DNA of 59,540 nt from Gammaproteobacteria bacterium (GTDB lineage Bacteria; Pseudomonadota; Gammaproteobacteria; AKS1): contig JALTKS010000001.1 of NCBI GenBank assembly GCA_027006175.1, forward strand, positions 1-59,540. Direction: 5' to 3'. Below the pieces are notes generated by a model. That model did not search any database. It worked only from the letters and a program-made list of their open reading frames with translations, and was not told the origin of the DNA. The position numbers were made by a program, and so were the translations under genes. Numbering within the stretch: position 1 is the first letter of the stretch; the number at the start of each line of letters is the position of its first letter. Below, piece after piece: positions 46,358 through 55,131 of this stretch.

Positions 46358-47347
46358 CTCATTCTTGCTGGTGATATTGGTGGAACCAAAACACTCTTAC
46401 AAATATCCAAATTCGATAACGGCAGTAAAACAATTGTTCATGAACACCGTTATGTCAGCGCCGACTATAGTGATTTAACGGATATGGTCAGCGAGTTCCT
46501 CACTGAAGTCATTCAGGATAAAGGAACCGTTGCATTGCATAGCGCCTGTTTTGGCATTGCCGGTCCGGTAACGGGGCGTCTCGGTTGGGTCACTAATCTG
46601 GGATGGGAACTCGATGCCGATAAAATGCAAAGCACACTGGGTATCCCGAAAGTACGTTTAATCAATGACTTTGCCGCTGTCGGCTATGGTCTTGAAGCCT
46701 TGGACGATGATGACATTGTTGAGCTACAGGCAGGAAAACCGGCGAAACAAGCTCCTTGTGCCTTAATAGGGGCAGGTACAGGCCTCGGGCAAGGTATTTT
46801 GGTCTGGCAGGACGATCATTACGAAGTAATGTCTTCTGAAGGCGGTCACTGTGATTTCGCCCCCGTTGATGAACAACAAATAGCATTACTCAGTTATCTG
46901 ATAGAGCGTTTTGGTCATGTCTCCTATGAACGGGTCTGTTGTGGTCGTGGTCTGGTCAATATTTATGAATTCCTGCGAGACCAAAATCCAGCCGCTGAAA
47001 GTGATGCTATGAAAGAAGCCATGACGACGGGCGATCCTGCCGCTGCAGTGTCTATTGCCGGTTTAGAAGGCAGTGATGAAATCGCTTCGCAGGCGATGCA
47101 TCTTTTTGCTAAAATCTATGGCCAACAAGCAGGCAATCTTGCACTAACCTGTATGTCTGCAGGGGGCGTCTATATTGCCGGCGGTATTGCGCCCAAAATT
47201 ATAGACAAACTCAAGGATGGCACCTTAACCACGAGCTTTAATGCCAAAGGTCGCATGGTTAAACTCACCGAGGTGATGCCGGTACGTGTTGTCATGAATG
47301 CTAATGTTGGATTAATGGGCGCCGCTCTGGCTGCCAGCCGTTTATAA
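46355..47347 (+). CDS. glk: Glucokinase
   Basis: ATP-dependent phosphorylation of glucose to glucose-6-phosphate. 330 residues from ATG 46355, with the ATP phosphate-1 motif LAGDIGGTKTLL at the start, INDFAAVGYG with the catalytic Asp, GAGTGLGQGI and EGGHCDFAP. Bacterial Glk (group with E. coli, 321 residues). It is placed upstream of apaG by 16 bases, an unusual neighbour for the apaGH pair. Confidence 0.93.
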   Translation: MLILAGDIGGTKTLLQISKFDNGSKTIVHEHRYVSADYSDLTDMVSEFLTEVIQDKGTVALHSACFGIAGPVTGRLGWVTNLGWELDADKMQSTLGIPKVRLINDFAAVGYGLEALDDDDIVELQAGKPAKQAPCALIGAGTGLGQGILVWQDDHYEVMSSEGGHCDFAPVDEQQIALLSYLIERFGHVSYERVCCGRGLVNIYEFLRDQNPAAESDAMKEAMTTGDPAAAVSIAGLEGSDEIASQAMHLFAKIYGQQAGNLALTCMSAGGVYIAGGIAPKIIDKLKDGTLTTSFNAKGRMVKLTEVMPVRVVMNANVGLMGAALAASRL

Positions 47348-47363
47348 ATTTTGAGTAAAAGTA

Positions 47364-47750
47364 ATGAGTTCAGAAACCGATTATAAAATAGCCGTGGATG
47401 TTGAAACCAATTTCATTTCGGAGCAATCCACGCCAGATCAAAACCGTTATGTCTTTAGCTATACCATCACGATTAAAAATGAAGGTAATATTGCTGCCAA
47501 ATTATTAACCCGTCATTGGTTTATCAATCATGCAAATGGCAAAAGCGAAGAAGTTCAGGGTGATGGTGTTATCGGCGAGCAACCGCACTTAAATCCGGGT
47601 GAAGGCTTTCGCTATACCAGTGGTACCGTACTTGAAACTCCCGTGGGTGATATGAATGGCTCATACCAGATGCTAGCTGATGATGGTGTCGAATTTGATG
47701 CTGAGATCCCTCATTTCATGCTCTCCGCTGCACCAAACGCATTGCACTAA
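47364..47750 (+). CDS. apaG: ApaG domain protein
   Basis: 128-residue immunoglobulin-like beta-sandwich protein of the ApaG/DUF525 family: YVFSYTITIKNEGNIAAKLLTRHW and PHLNPGEGFRYTSG are diagnostic. Linked genetically to apaH and Co/Mg resistance, with unknown molecular function. Overlaps apaH by one base (TAATG). Confidence 0.95.
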   Translation: MSSETDYKIAVDVETNFISEQSTPDQNRYVFSYTITIKNEGNIAAKLLTRHWFINHANGKSEEVQGDGVIGEQPHLNPGEGFRYTSGTVLETPVGDMNGSYQMLADDGVEFDAEIPHFMLSAAPNALH

Positions 47751-48571
47751 TGGCAACTTATGCTGTCGGTGACATCCAGGGATGTCATGACGAACTGCAA
47801 CGTCTTCTCAAACATATTAATTTTGATTCAGCCATCGATAAACTCTGGTTAGTCGGTGATCTGGTTAATCGTGGCCCTGACTCACTCAAGGTGCTTCGGT
47901 TTGTTAAAAGCCTTGGCGATGCCGCTATCAGCGTGCTCGGGAATCATGATCTTCACACCCTTGCGGTCGCTAACGGACATTTACAATACCATCGTAACGA
48001 CAATATCGATGATGTTCTTCATGCAGAAGATCGTGAAGAACTGGTTGATTGGTTACGTCATCTACCGTTATTGCATCATGATGCTGACCTTAACTTCACC
48101 ATGATTCACGCAGGCTTGCCTCCCCAGTGGGATCTGACAACCGCACAAGCCTCCGCTCATGAGATTGAAACAGTACTACAATCAGACCAACACGTAGAAT
48201 TTCTGGATCGTATGTATGGCAATCAGCCTGATGTCTGGGATGAACAACTTACCGGTTGGGATAGACTGCGTTTTATAACCAACTGTTTTTCACGACTTCG
48301 TTACTGTGATGTTGACGGTAAATTATCACTGGAAGAAAAGGGTAAACCAGGCAGCCAGGCACAAGGACTTATGCCCTGGTTCGATGTACCCAATAGAAAA
48401 AGCAAAGATATGAGAATCGTATTCGGGCATTGGTCAACCCTGGGAAGTATTTCGAGTGACCGTATCTACCCTATTGATACCGGTTGTTTATGGGGTGATC
48501 GACTTACTGCTCTACGCCTGGATGACTGTCAGATATTTAGCATTGATTGCCCACAAATCAAGAAGTTCTAA
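47750..48571 (+). CDS. apaH: Symmetrical bis(5'-nucleosyl)-tetraphosphatase
   Basis: Hydrolyses Ap4A to two ADP and removes Np4 caps from RNA. 273 residues of the metallophosphoesterase fold: GDIQGCHDEL, VGDLVNRGPDS and GNHDLHTLAV supply the metal ligands, and FGHWSTLG is the ApaH-type C-terminal motif. Converges on the STAS-like gene with a 4-base gap. Confidence 0.96.
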   Translation: MATYAVGDIQGCHDELQRLLKHINFDSAIDKLWLVGDLVNRGPDSLKVLRFVKSLGDAAISVLGNHDLHTLAVANGHLQYHRNDNIDDVLHAEDREELVDWLRHLPLLHHDADLNFTMIHAGLPPQWDLTTAQASAHEIETVLQSDQHVEFLDRMYGNQPDVWDEQLTGWDRLRFITNCFSRLRYCDVDGKLSLEEKGKPGSQAQGLMPWFDVPNRKSKDMRIVFGHWSTLGSISSDRIYPIDTGCLWGDRLTALRLDDCQIFSIDCPQIKKF

Positions 48572-48575
48572 TCAT

Positions 48576-48947
48576 TCAGGAAGACTGCCTTCCTAACCAA
48601 CGATCTGCCGATTCCATATCCTGAAAAATCTGCACTTCCCAGCGAGAATCAGTAAAGAATGTTGCGAACTTTTCTGCTATCTCCACTTCAGCTACCATAA
48701 CAATCGCATTCTTAACCCTTGGGTTAGAAATTTCTGCAGCCTTATGCTGAAAAGCAATTCTGGCAATTTCTTCATCGGTCATATTCACCGATGAAGCATC
48801 CAGAAAATTAACCAGTTTATATTCAAGATTATCAAATCGTGGGTCACCATAGATAACCTCACTGGCATCAAATATTTCCTTTCCAGAAACATCACCGGAA
48901 TATTTCCAGTAAACACCCTTATCTTCCCATTGTATTGTGTGCGACAT
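48576..48947 (-). CDS. STAS/SpoIIAA-like small protein
   Basis: 123 residues, soluble. The alternating strand/helix order (VYWKYSGDVSGKEIFDAS, LVNFLDASSVNMTDEEIARIA, NAIVMVAE, and a terminal ADRWLG) resembles the SpoIIAA/STAS fold, but no phosphorylatable Ser is assignable with confidence. It is the last gene of the lgt-to-STAS minus-strand run, 93 bases after the BtuF-like gene. Function unknown. Confidence 0.65.
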   Translation of the reverse strand: MSHTIQWEDKGVYWKYSGDVSGKEIFDASEVIYGDPRFDNLEYKLVNFLDASSVNMTDEEIARIAFQHKAAEISNPRVKNAIVMVAEVEIAEKFATFFTDSRWEVQIFQDMESADRWLGRQSS

Positions 48948-49040
48948 TAAATTTTGCTTATCCTGAATGTAGTTGTGCTAACTATATACCACATTTTTAA
49001 AATCAGTATCACTATACAAAGGGACTACGTAAGTAATCCG

Positions 49041-49844
49041 TTAGTGAGCAACCAGCCAATTATCAATAATTCTTTTTATTTCATCCAAACCATCTGTTAA
49101 TGCTGCCGGTCCTGGTTGCAAAATATTGGCTGACTTAATTTCAAAGATTTGATTATGTTTTACTGCAGCAACATCTTCCCAGCCAGCTCTTTCTACCGCA
49201 TGCTGCGGTCTGAATTTTCGACCACACCATGAACCAATAATAATATCCGGGTTTCGTTTTGCGACATCCAAAGGATTAGCGATAATTCGGTTCTTTGCCA
49301 GTGATTCATTGGCTAATTCAGGAAAGCACTCTTGACCGCCAGCGATCACAATCAGTTCAGATACCCATTGAATACCCGTAATAATCGGGTCATACCATTC
49401 TTCAAAATAGACCGTTGGTTTCAGCTTGCGTGTCGCAACTTCATTTTTCATCTCACGAATTTTATTTTCAATGCCACTAACCCACTGTTCAGCTTTCTCC
49501 TGGCAGCCGACCATTGCGCCCAAAGTGAGTACCATACCCAATATTTCTGATACCGAACGTTGATTAAAAATATGCACATTAATACCGTGACGTATCAACT
49601 CAGCCGCAATATCCGCCTGTAAATCAGAAAAACCTAAAACCAGATCAGGTTTAAGATCAAGAATCTTGTCTATTTTTGCCGAAGTGAACGCGGCTACTTT
49701 GTGCTTTTCCTTACGTGCTTGTGGAGGACGAACCGTAAAACCTGAAATACCAACAATACGATCCTGCTCCCCGAGCAGATAAAGCATTTCAGTGGTTTCT
49801 TCGGTTAAACAAATTATACGTTGCGGGTAATAATCAACTGACAT
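49041..49844 (-). CDS. BtuF-like cobalamin-binding-family protein without signal peptide
   Basis: 267 residues from ATG 49844 (a TTG at 49856 overlapping the upstream stop is an alternative). It has the helical-backbone binding-protein fold of the BtuF/FepB class: RIICLTEETTEMLYLLG, VAAFTSAKIDKILDLKPDLVLGFSDLQ, and the PDIIIGSWCGRKF and LQPGPAALTDGLDEI segments. Unlike true periplasmic binding proteins it starts directly at the first strand with no signal peptide, and there are no ABC transporter genes nearby. This signal-less subfamily is widespread; its role is not known to me. Confidence 0.8.
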   Translation of the reverse strand: MSVDYYPQRIICLTEETTEMLYLLGEQDRIVGISGFTVRPPQARKEKHKVAAFTSAKIDKILDLKPDLVLGFSDLQADIAAELIRHGINVHIFNQRSVSEILGMVLTLGAMVGCQEKAEQWVSGIENKIREMKNEVATRKLKPTVYFEEWYDPIITGIQWVSELIVIAGGQECFPELANESLAKNRIIANPLDVAKRNPDIIIGSWCGRKFRPQHAVERAGWEDVAAVKHNQIFEIKSANILQPGPAALTDGLDEIKRIIDNWLVAH

Positions 49845-49852
49845 AAATCGCT

Positions 49853-50629
49853 TCAATATTCATTTTCATCGGAAAAAATAACATGGTTTGTCGCCAGTTT
49901 TTTCGCCTCATACATTGCCATATCGGCTCGTTTAAAAATAGCGTCCATACTGATTTGTTCTGTATGCAAAAGTGCAATACCAATACTTGACCCAACTTTG
50001 AGGCTGGCCTCGTTATAATCTAAAGGGATATTAATCACGCTGTGTACTTTCTTCGCGATCTTGGCCACTTTAGCTTTGGCTTTATTTTCATCTTCATCCA
50101 AATGATCAATTAATACGACAAATTCATCCCCACCAATTCGCCCGACTACATCTTCATTCCTCAATGTTGCGGTTAAACGCTTCGCTACTTCTATCAGCAT
50201 TGCATCACCCGCATCATGACCGTAAGTATCATTGATCAATTTAAAGTCATCTAAATCTATCAGTAATAACGCACTAAAAATCCCACGACGCGCGCAATGA
50301 GCCATGAGTATTCTCAAGTTCTGCTCAATTAAACGTCGATTCGCCAAATCCGTTAACGGATCGTAATGTGCTAACAATGTCACTTTCTTCATGGCACTGT
50401 CACGTTGTTTTACAAAAGGCTTAACCACCAGAAAATAAATCAAGGGTGCAGCAAAAATAACCAACAAAACAGCATTCAAAAGAGACAACAAGGCAATATA
50501 TGAAATTTGCAGTCTTTCACCATCCATATGATGAGGGATATTACTAATCACAAGCATAATAACCAGCTCAACAACTGCAATAATAACCGCAATCTTAAAA
50601 ACGATTTTTCCGACTGATAATGTTTTCAT
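49853..50629 (-). CDS. Diguanylate cyclase with N-terminal membrane segment
   Basis: 258 residues: two N-terminal transmembrane helices (about 10-29 and 42-68), then a GGDEF domain with GGDEF in GRIGGDEFVVLID, metal ligands in LIDLDDFKLINDTYGHDAGD and an I-site RxxD (RNED) five residues before GGDEF. Predicted active and feedback-inhibited. No separate sensor domain is present, so the membrane part is the likely input. Located 19 bases after the GNAT gene and 8 bases before the BtuF-like gene. Confidence 0.9.
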   Translation of the reverse strand: MKTLSVGKIVFKIAVIIAVVELVIMLVISNIPHHMDGERLQISYIALLSLLNAVLLVIFAAPLIYFLVVKPFVKQRDSAMKKVTLLAHYDPLTDLANRRLIEQNLRILMAHCARRGIFSALLLIDLDDFKLINDTYGHDAGDAMLIEVAKRLTATLRNEDVVGRIGGDEFVVLIDHLDEDENKAKAKVAKIAKKVHSVINIPLDYNEASLKVGSSIGIALLHTEQISMDAIFKRADMAMYEAKKLATNHVIFSDENEY

Positions 50630-50648
50630 TATTATTTACTTTTAAAAA

Positions 50649-51299
50649 TCATAATTTTTTCACCAGCAATTTAGCACCCGCTGTTCCAAATAACTTCTCA
50701 AAAGCAGCATCTTCCTTCTCCATCACATTTTTGAAGCCGTTACGCTCAAACGTCTTCTGCGCCTGATGGTTACCTTTCAAACACATAATTTGTGCACGTT
50801 TAAATCCTTTGGCTCGCCCTTTATCAAATACCTTCTCGAATAAACGATCAACCACCGCTTTGCCACGAAACTCTGGTAACACCGCAACACTTTCAATTCC
50901 CCATGCATCATTAAGTTCATCCGGTAATCCAAGGGTTGCAATAGCAAGACGTTCACTCACCCCCATAATTTGCGACTCAGAATATTCTGCATTCTGTCTA
51001 AAAATACTCAATTGCAAATCAGCGAGATGAGTTCCAGTTTCTACTGCTGGTGCAAATGCACACATTGCGGCTACCGGTTTTGCATTAACTTCTGCAAGCC
51101 AGAAGTTTCCGAAGTAAGACCAATATAACTCAGGTATTTTAAGGGTACGCTGTAGCAACGTTAATGTACGATTTTTCGGCTCCCCGAAGATGACATCCCA
51201 GGGGCATTGTGCAAGATGAGACTGCGCTGCAACATACATTACCCCCCCAAGAAAAGGGATATCTTTTTCTTGTGCCGGTCTGATGTTAATTTTCAGCAT
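50649..51299 (-). CDS. GNAT-family N-acetyltransferase
   Basis: 216 residues. The acetyl-CoA-binding loop is visible as WGIESVAVLPEFRGKAVVDRLF, followed by RAQIMCLKGNHQAQKTFERNGFK, the usual GNAT C-terminal pattern. The substrate cannot be told. It lies 23 bases after folA. Confidence 0.8.
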   Translation of the reverse strand: MLKINIRPAQEKDIPFLGGVMYVAAQSHLAQCPWDVIFGEPKNRTLTLLQRTLKIPELYWSYFGNFWLAEVNAKPVAAMCAFAPAVETGTHLADLQLSIFRQNAEYSESQIMGVSERLAIATLGLPDELNDAWGIESVAVLPEFRGKAVVDRLFEKVFDKGRAKGFKRAQIMCLKGNHQAQKTFERNGFKNVMEKEDAAFEKLFGTAGAKLLVKKL

Positions 51300-51322
51300 A
51301 GTTAACGATGTAAGAACTACAT

Positions 51323-51823
51323 CTATTTTTCCAGAATAATGAAACGACAGTTATAAGGGTTTTTTTCATCCGCAGCGCGTTCCTCACTGCTTATTTCCGT
51401 CCAATCAAATTGCTCATATTCAGGAAACCAGGCATCACCTTCAAACTCACCCTCTACTTTCGTAATGTAAAATCGATCAGCGCGTTCCAACATTTGCTCA
51501 TAAAAAGAAGCACCGCCAATAATCATGGCTTCTTCAACATGGCTAGCAGAATTGGCTGCAGCTTGTAATGCATCATCAATTGAATGAACAATCACTGCAT
51601 CAGCATCAACCTGATAATGCTTATCATGGGTAATAATGATATTGGTTCGCTCAGGAAGTGTTCTGCCACCAAAGGACTCAAAGGTTTTACGCCCCATAAT
51701 AATAGGTTTACCCAGTGTGTGTTTTCTAAACCACTGCATATCAGCAGGTAATTTCCATGGCAGGCTATTATTAATACCGATGACGCGATCATTTGCCATG
51801 GCGGCAATCAAGGCGATTTTCAT
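51323..51823 (-). CDS. folA: Dihydrofolate reductase
   Basis: NADPH-dependent reduction of dihydrofolate, regenerating the cofactor oxidised by ThyA. 166 residues with ALIAAMANDRVIGINNSLPW, the LPADMQWFR folate-binding Asp, IIMGRKTFES and IIGGASFYEQML. It follows cnoX by 2 bases and thyA by one gene. Confidence 0.97.
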   Translation of the reverse strand: MKIALIAAMANDRVIGINNSLPWKLPADMQWFRKHTLGKPIIMGRKTFESFGGRTLPERTNIIITHDKHYQVDADAVIVHSIDDALQAAANSASHVEEAMIIGGASFYEQMLERADRFYITKVEGEFEGDAWFPEYEQFDWTEISSEERAADEKNPYNCRFIILEK

Positions 51824-51825
51824 TG

Positions 51826-52692
51826 TTAATTTAGCATCGTCGCAATGCGGCGGCGATACTCTCCAACGAGTGGATTACTACTACCAAGTGTTTCAAATAA
51901 TGCGAGTAAACCTTTACGACCCGCATCATCATTATAGCTGCGATCACGTTTCATAATTTCCAGCAACTGTTCCAATGCCGCTTCAAATCTGGCCTGATTG
52001 ACAAATATGACACTGAGTTCTTCACGCGCAACCAGATCATTTTCATCTTTATCAATACGTGCCTGTAAAGACAACAATTCACCACTTTCTGCTTCGTTAA
52101 CAGTTTCAAATTGTGTTTGTATCGCCAGCATATCGGGGCTTTGCTTTTCCTCGGCAGGCAAGCGACTAAATATTATTGCAGCTTCTTCTTTGCGATTATT
52201 TTCAAGTAAAACTTTCATCGCCATAATTTGAATACGCATATTAGCTGGATCTGAATCAGCCGCCTGTTTCATCAACTTAATGGCTTCCTCATTATTGCCT
52301 TGCTCATATTCCGCCACTGCTGCTGCCATGAGTTTATCTGACTCACGAACAAGATAAGGTTCAAGCATCTTTCTTATATGTGCTTCGCTTTCAGCACCCG
52401 CAAATTCATCAACCACCTCGCCGTTTACAATCAACTTGACGGTGGGCAAGCTACGCACACCATTCTGCTGGGTAAGATTTTGTTGTTGATCCGCATTGAC
52501 CTTGGCTAATATAAATTGACCCGCAAGCTCTTCCGCTAACTTATGCAAAACAGGGATCAGGGTTTTACACGGCTCACACCAATCTGCCCAAAAATCGACT
52601 AAAACAGGCAGTTTGTGGGAGTTTTCTACAACAGCCTGATTAAAGTTACTTTCATCAATGTCAAAGATGTATGCAGTTGGGGTTTCGCTCAT
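51826..52692 (-). CDS. cnoX: CnoX/YbbN-type thioredoxin-TPR chaperone
   Basis: Co-chaperone/redox holdase that hands substrates to GroEL and DnaK. 288 residues: an N-terminal thioredoxin domain with C39-EP-C42 in FWADWCEPCK and cis-Pro in SLPTVKLIV, then a C-terminal TPR-like domain. Unlike E. coli YbbN (SxxC, no thioredoxin activity) both cysteines are present, so reductase or disulfide chemistry is possible. It separates thyA and folA. Confidence 0.88.
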   Translation of the reverse strand: MSETPTAYIFDIDESNFNQAVVENSHKLPVLVDFWADWCEPCKTLIPVLHKLAEELAGQFILAKVNADQQQNLTQQNGVRSLPTVKLIVNGEVVDEFAGAESEAHIRKMLEPYLVRESDKLMAAAVAEYEQGNNEEAIKLMKQAADSDPANMRIQIMAMKVLLENNRKEEAAIIFSRLPAEEKQSPDMLAIQTQFETVNEAESGELLSLQARIDKDENDLVAREELSVIFVNQARFEAALEQLLEIMKRDRSYNDDAGRKGLLALFETLGSSNPLVGEYRRRIATMLN

Positions 52693-52701
52693 TATATTTC
52701 T

Positions 52702-53532
52702 CTAAATAGCAATGGGTGCACGAATAGGGCCATCACTCTCGTAGTTGTGCACTTCAAAATCATCATAAGTAAAATCAAAAATTGATTTTACATCGGGATT
52801 AAGTGTCATAGTGGGTAAGGGATGCGGGGTTCTGGCAAGTTGCGTATCAACTTGTTCGAGGTGATTACTGTAAAGATGAGCATCACCCAGGGTATGAATA
52901 AAATCACCGACGTCAAGTCCGGTAACTTGCGCTATCATCATCGTTAATAACGCGTAACTCGCGATATTAAATGGTACGCCAAGAAAAATATCCGCACTAC
53001 GTTGGTACAACTGACAAGACAACTTCCCGTCTGCAACATAAAACTGGAAAAATGCATGGCAAGGAGCCAAAGCCATTTTACCGTTTTTCACATTGTCTTG
53101 TGGACTAATCGTTTCATCCGGTAAATCAGCAACATTCCACGCTGAAACAATTAAACGACGACTATTCGGTGTCGCCTTGATTTGTTCAATCAGATCAGTA
53201 ATTTGATCACGTGTTTCTCCATTGGCCAGGGGCCATGAACGCCATTGCACTCCATAAACCGGACCGAGATCACCATCCAATGCCCACTCATCCCAGATAG
53301 TGACACCGTTGTCTTGAAGATATTGGGTTTTAGTATCACCTTTCAGAAACCATAAAAGTTCGTGAATAATAGATTTAAAATGCAACTTCTTAGTCGTTAC
53401 TGCAGGAAACCCATCCGCTAAATTAAAGCGCATTTGGTAGCCAAAAACTGACAAGGTACCTGTGCCGGTTCGATCACCTTTCTGGAAACCGTTTTCTTTT
53501 ACGTGGCGCATTAAATCAAGATACTGTTGCAT
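52702..53532 (-). CDS. thyA: Thymidylate synthase
   Basis: Converts dUMP and methylene-tetrahydrofolate to dTMP and dihydrofolate. 276 residues, with [11 protein letters not shown], the catalytic Cys158 in [12 protein letters not shown] and the dUMP-binding [15 protein letters not shown]. It is about 12 residues longer than E. coli ThyA because of an insertion just before the catalytic loop (near residues 139-151). It follows lgt by 28 bases. Confidence 0.97.
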   Translation of the reverse strand: MQQYLDLMRHVKENGFQKGDRTGTGTLSVFGYQMRFNLADGFPAVTTKKLHFKSIIHELLWFLKGDTKTQYLQDNGVTIWDEWALDGDLGPVYGVQWRSWPLANGETRDQITDLIEQIKATPNSRRLIVSAWNVADLPDETISPQDNVKNGKMALAPCHAFFQFYVADGKLSCQLYQRSADIFLGVPFNIASYALLTMMIAQVTGLDVGDFIHTLGDAHLYSNHLEQVDTQLARTPHPLPTMTLNPDVKSIFDFTYDDFEVHNYESDGPIRAPIAI

Positions 53533-53560
53533 GACTCACTCTTAATTATTTTTTTAATGG

Positions 53561-54349
53561 TTAAACAGATTGTGTTCGCCGGTAGGCCAGTTTAATCAAT
53601 ATAATACCGGCAATCACCATCGGTAAGCTCAATAGCTGCCCCATCGTTACCCAATCAAATGCCAGGTAACCCAGTTGCTCATCTGGCTCACGAACAAATT
53701 CTACCGCAAAACGGAAAATGCCATAGAAAAGCAGGAACATACCGGATGTCGCCATCGCAGGCCTTGGCTTACTGCTGTAAACCCATAAGATGACAAATAG
53801 TACTAATCCTTCAAGAAATGACTCGTAAAGCATCGAGGGATGCCGTGCTGCAGGGCCACCGGTTGGAAAGACCATTGCCCAGGGCACATCTGATACCTTG
53901 CCCCAAAGCTCACCATTAATAAAGTTCCCAATTCGCCCAAAACCTAACCCTAGCGGTGTTAAGGGAGCAAGAAAATCAGCAACTTCAAAATATTTTTTCT
54001 TATATTTCCGCGCAAATAACCAAACCGCGATAATAATACCAATCAGTGCACCGTGGAATGACATACCGCCTTTCCACACTTCCCAGAATTGGCTTCCCTG
54101 ACCTTCTGGTAAAAAAGGGTTATAAAACAACATATAACCGAGCCGCCCACCAACGATTAAGCCAAGGGCTATATAAAAGACCAAATCGGAAACTTGATCC
54201 TCATTCCAACCGGAATCGCTTTGTTTTGCACGGCGCATACCTAACCACCAAGCCATAGCAAAACCGGCTATATAGGTAATACCGTACCAGTGAATTTTAA
54301 GTGGCCCAACAGTGAGGGCAACGGGATCAATATCATGGAATGCTAGCAT
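53561..54349 (-). CDS. lgt: Prolipoprotein diacylglyceryl transferase
   Basis: First enzyme of lipoprotein maturation, transferring diacylglycerol from phosphatidylglycerol to the lipobox Cys. 262 residues from ATG 54349 (GTG 54367 is an upstream alternative), about seven membrane helices, with [20 protein letters not shown] and the signature [13 protein letters not shown]. It acts on lipoproteins of this window such as LolB, RlpA and the TPR protein. The usual partner thyA follows. Confidence 0.96.
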   Translation of the reverse strand: MLAFHDIDPVALTVGPLKIHWYGITYIAGFAMAWWLGMRRAKQSDSGWNEDQVSDLVFYIALGLIVGGRLGYMLFYNPFLPEGQGSQFWEVWKGGMSFHGALIGIIIAVWLFARKYKKKYFEVADFLAPLTPLGLGFGRIGNFINGELWGKVSDVPWAMVFPTGGPAARHPSMLYESFLEGLVLFVILWVYSSKPRPAMATSGMFLLFYGIFRFAVEFVREPDEQLGYLAFDWVTMGQLLSLPMVIAGIILIKLAYRRTQSV

Positions 54350-54423
54350 AGTGACGTATCTTATCACGTCAACGACCTGTCGCCAGCAGGGAATTTAGTG
54401 GTTTTTCAGCTATGCTTGCAGAT

Positions 54424-54906
54424 ATGAAACGAGTTTTCCTGACAACCTGCCTGTTACTCCTGTCAATAAGCTTACCCCAGCATATCAATGCACAAGTTTA
54501 TAAATGGACAGATGAAATGGGCAGGATTCATTTTACTGATTCACCGCCGGAAGGGGCTAAAACCAAACAAGTCAACATTACAGCGCCCAACACATATAAT
54601 GCTCCATCACAGGATGCGGTAAATGAAACATTGTCACGCCCAACGGGTATTTCAGCACCGAGAGAGAAAGTAATTGTTTACTCGACCACCTGGTGTGGTG
54701 TCTGCAAAAAAGCCAAACGCTGGTTACAGCAAAATAATATTTCCTTTCGTGAATACGATGTTGAAAAGTCTGAACGGGGACGCCGCGATTACAAAAAAAT
54801 GAAAGGTCATGGTGTGCCCATTATTAAAATAGGCAAAAAACGTTTTAATGGCTTTAGCCCATCGCGGTTAACGCCCGCTCTACGCAAAGCAGGCTATAAG
54901 CTCTAA
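54424..54906 (+). CDS. Secreted glutaredoxin-like protein with DUF4124 domain
   Basis: 160 residues from ATG 54424. Signal peptide (to about INAQVY), then a DUF4124 module (VYKWTDEMGRIHFTDSPP), a linker and a glutaredoxin/thioredoxin fold with the CxxC motif in STTWCGVCKKAK and GVPIIKIGKKR. The combination indicates an envelope thiol-disulfide protein. It is a single plus-strand gene divergent from lgt; its final 4 bases overlap the end of the DUF2835 gene. Confidence 0.87.
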   Translation: MKRVFLTTCLLLLSISLPQHINAQVYKWTDEMGRIHFTDSPPEGAKTKQVNITAPNTYNAPSQDAVNETLSRPTGISAPREKVIVYSTTWCGVCKKAKRWLQQNNISFREYDVEKSERGRRDYKKMKGHGVPIIKIGKKRFNGFSPSRLTPALRKAGYKL

Positions 54907-55127
54907 CTTATTATTCTCTGAATATCGACTAGTTTATTGTTTTCATCCATGCTAATCACAAAATCACCGTGAATACCATCCAGGGTAACAAACGCACGTA
55001 CTGCTGAAGCAGGGAATTGCACGCTAACACCCTGATGGCTCATCACAATAATGTTTCGTGCCGCACCCGTGTAAAAACTCTGATACTCATCTGCGCTTAG
55101 TTGTATTGAAAAAGTAAAATGTGTCAT
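54903..55127 (-). CDS. DUF2835 family protein
   Basis: 74 residues from ATG 55127. It has the compact all-beta pattern FTFSIQLSADEYQSFYTG, VQFPASAVRAFVTLDGIHG and FVISMDENNKLVDIQRI typical of DUF2835, from memory. Function unknown. 4 bases after the methyltransferase gene. Confidence 0.78.
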   Translation of the reverse strand: MTHFTFSIQLSADEYQSFYTGAARNIIVMSHQGVSVQFPASAVRAFVTLDGIHGDFVISMDENNKLVDIQRIIS

Positions 55128-55131
55128 CGAT

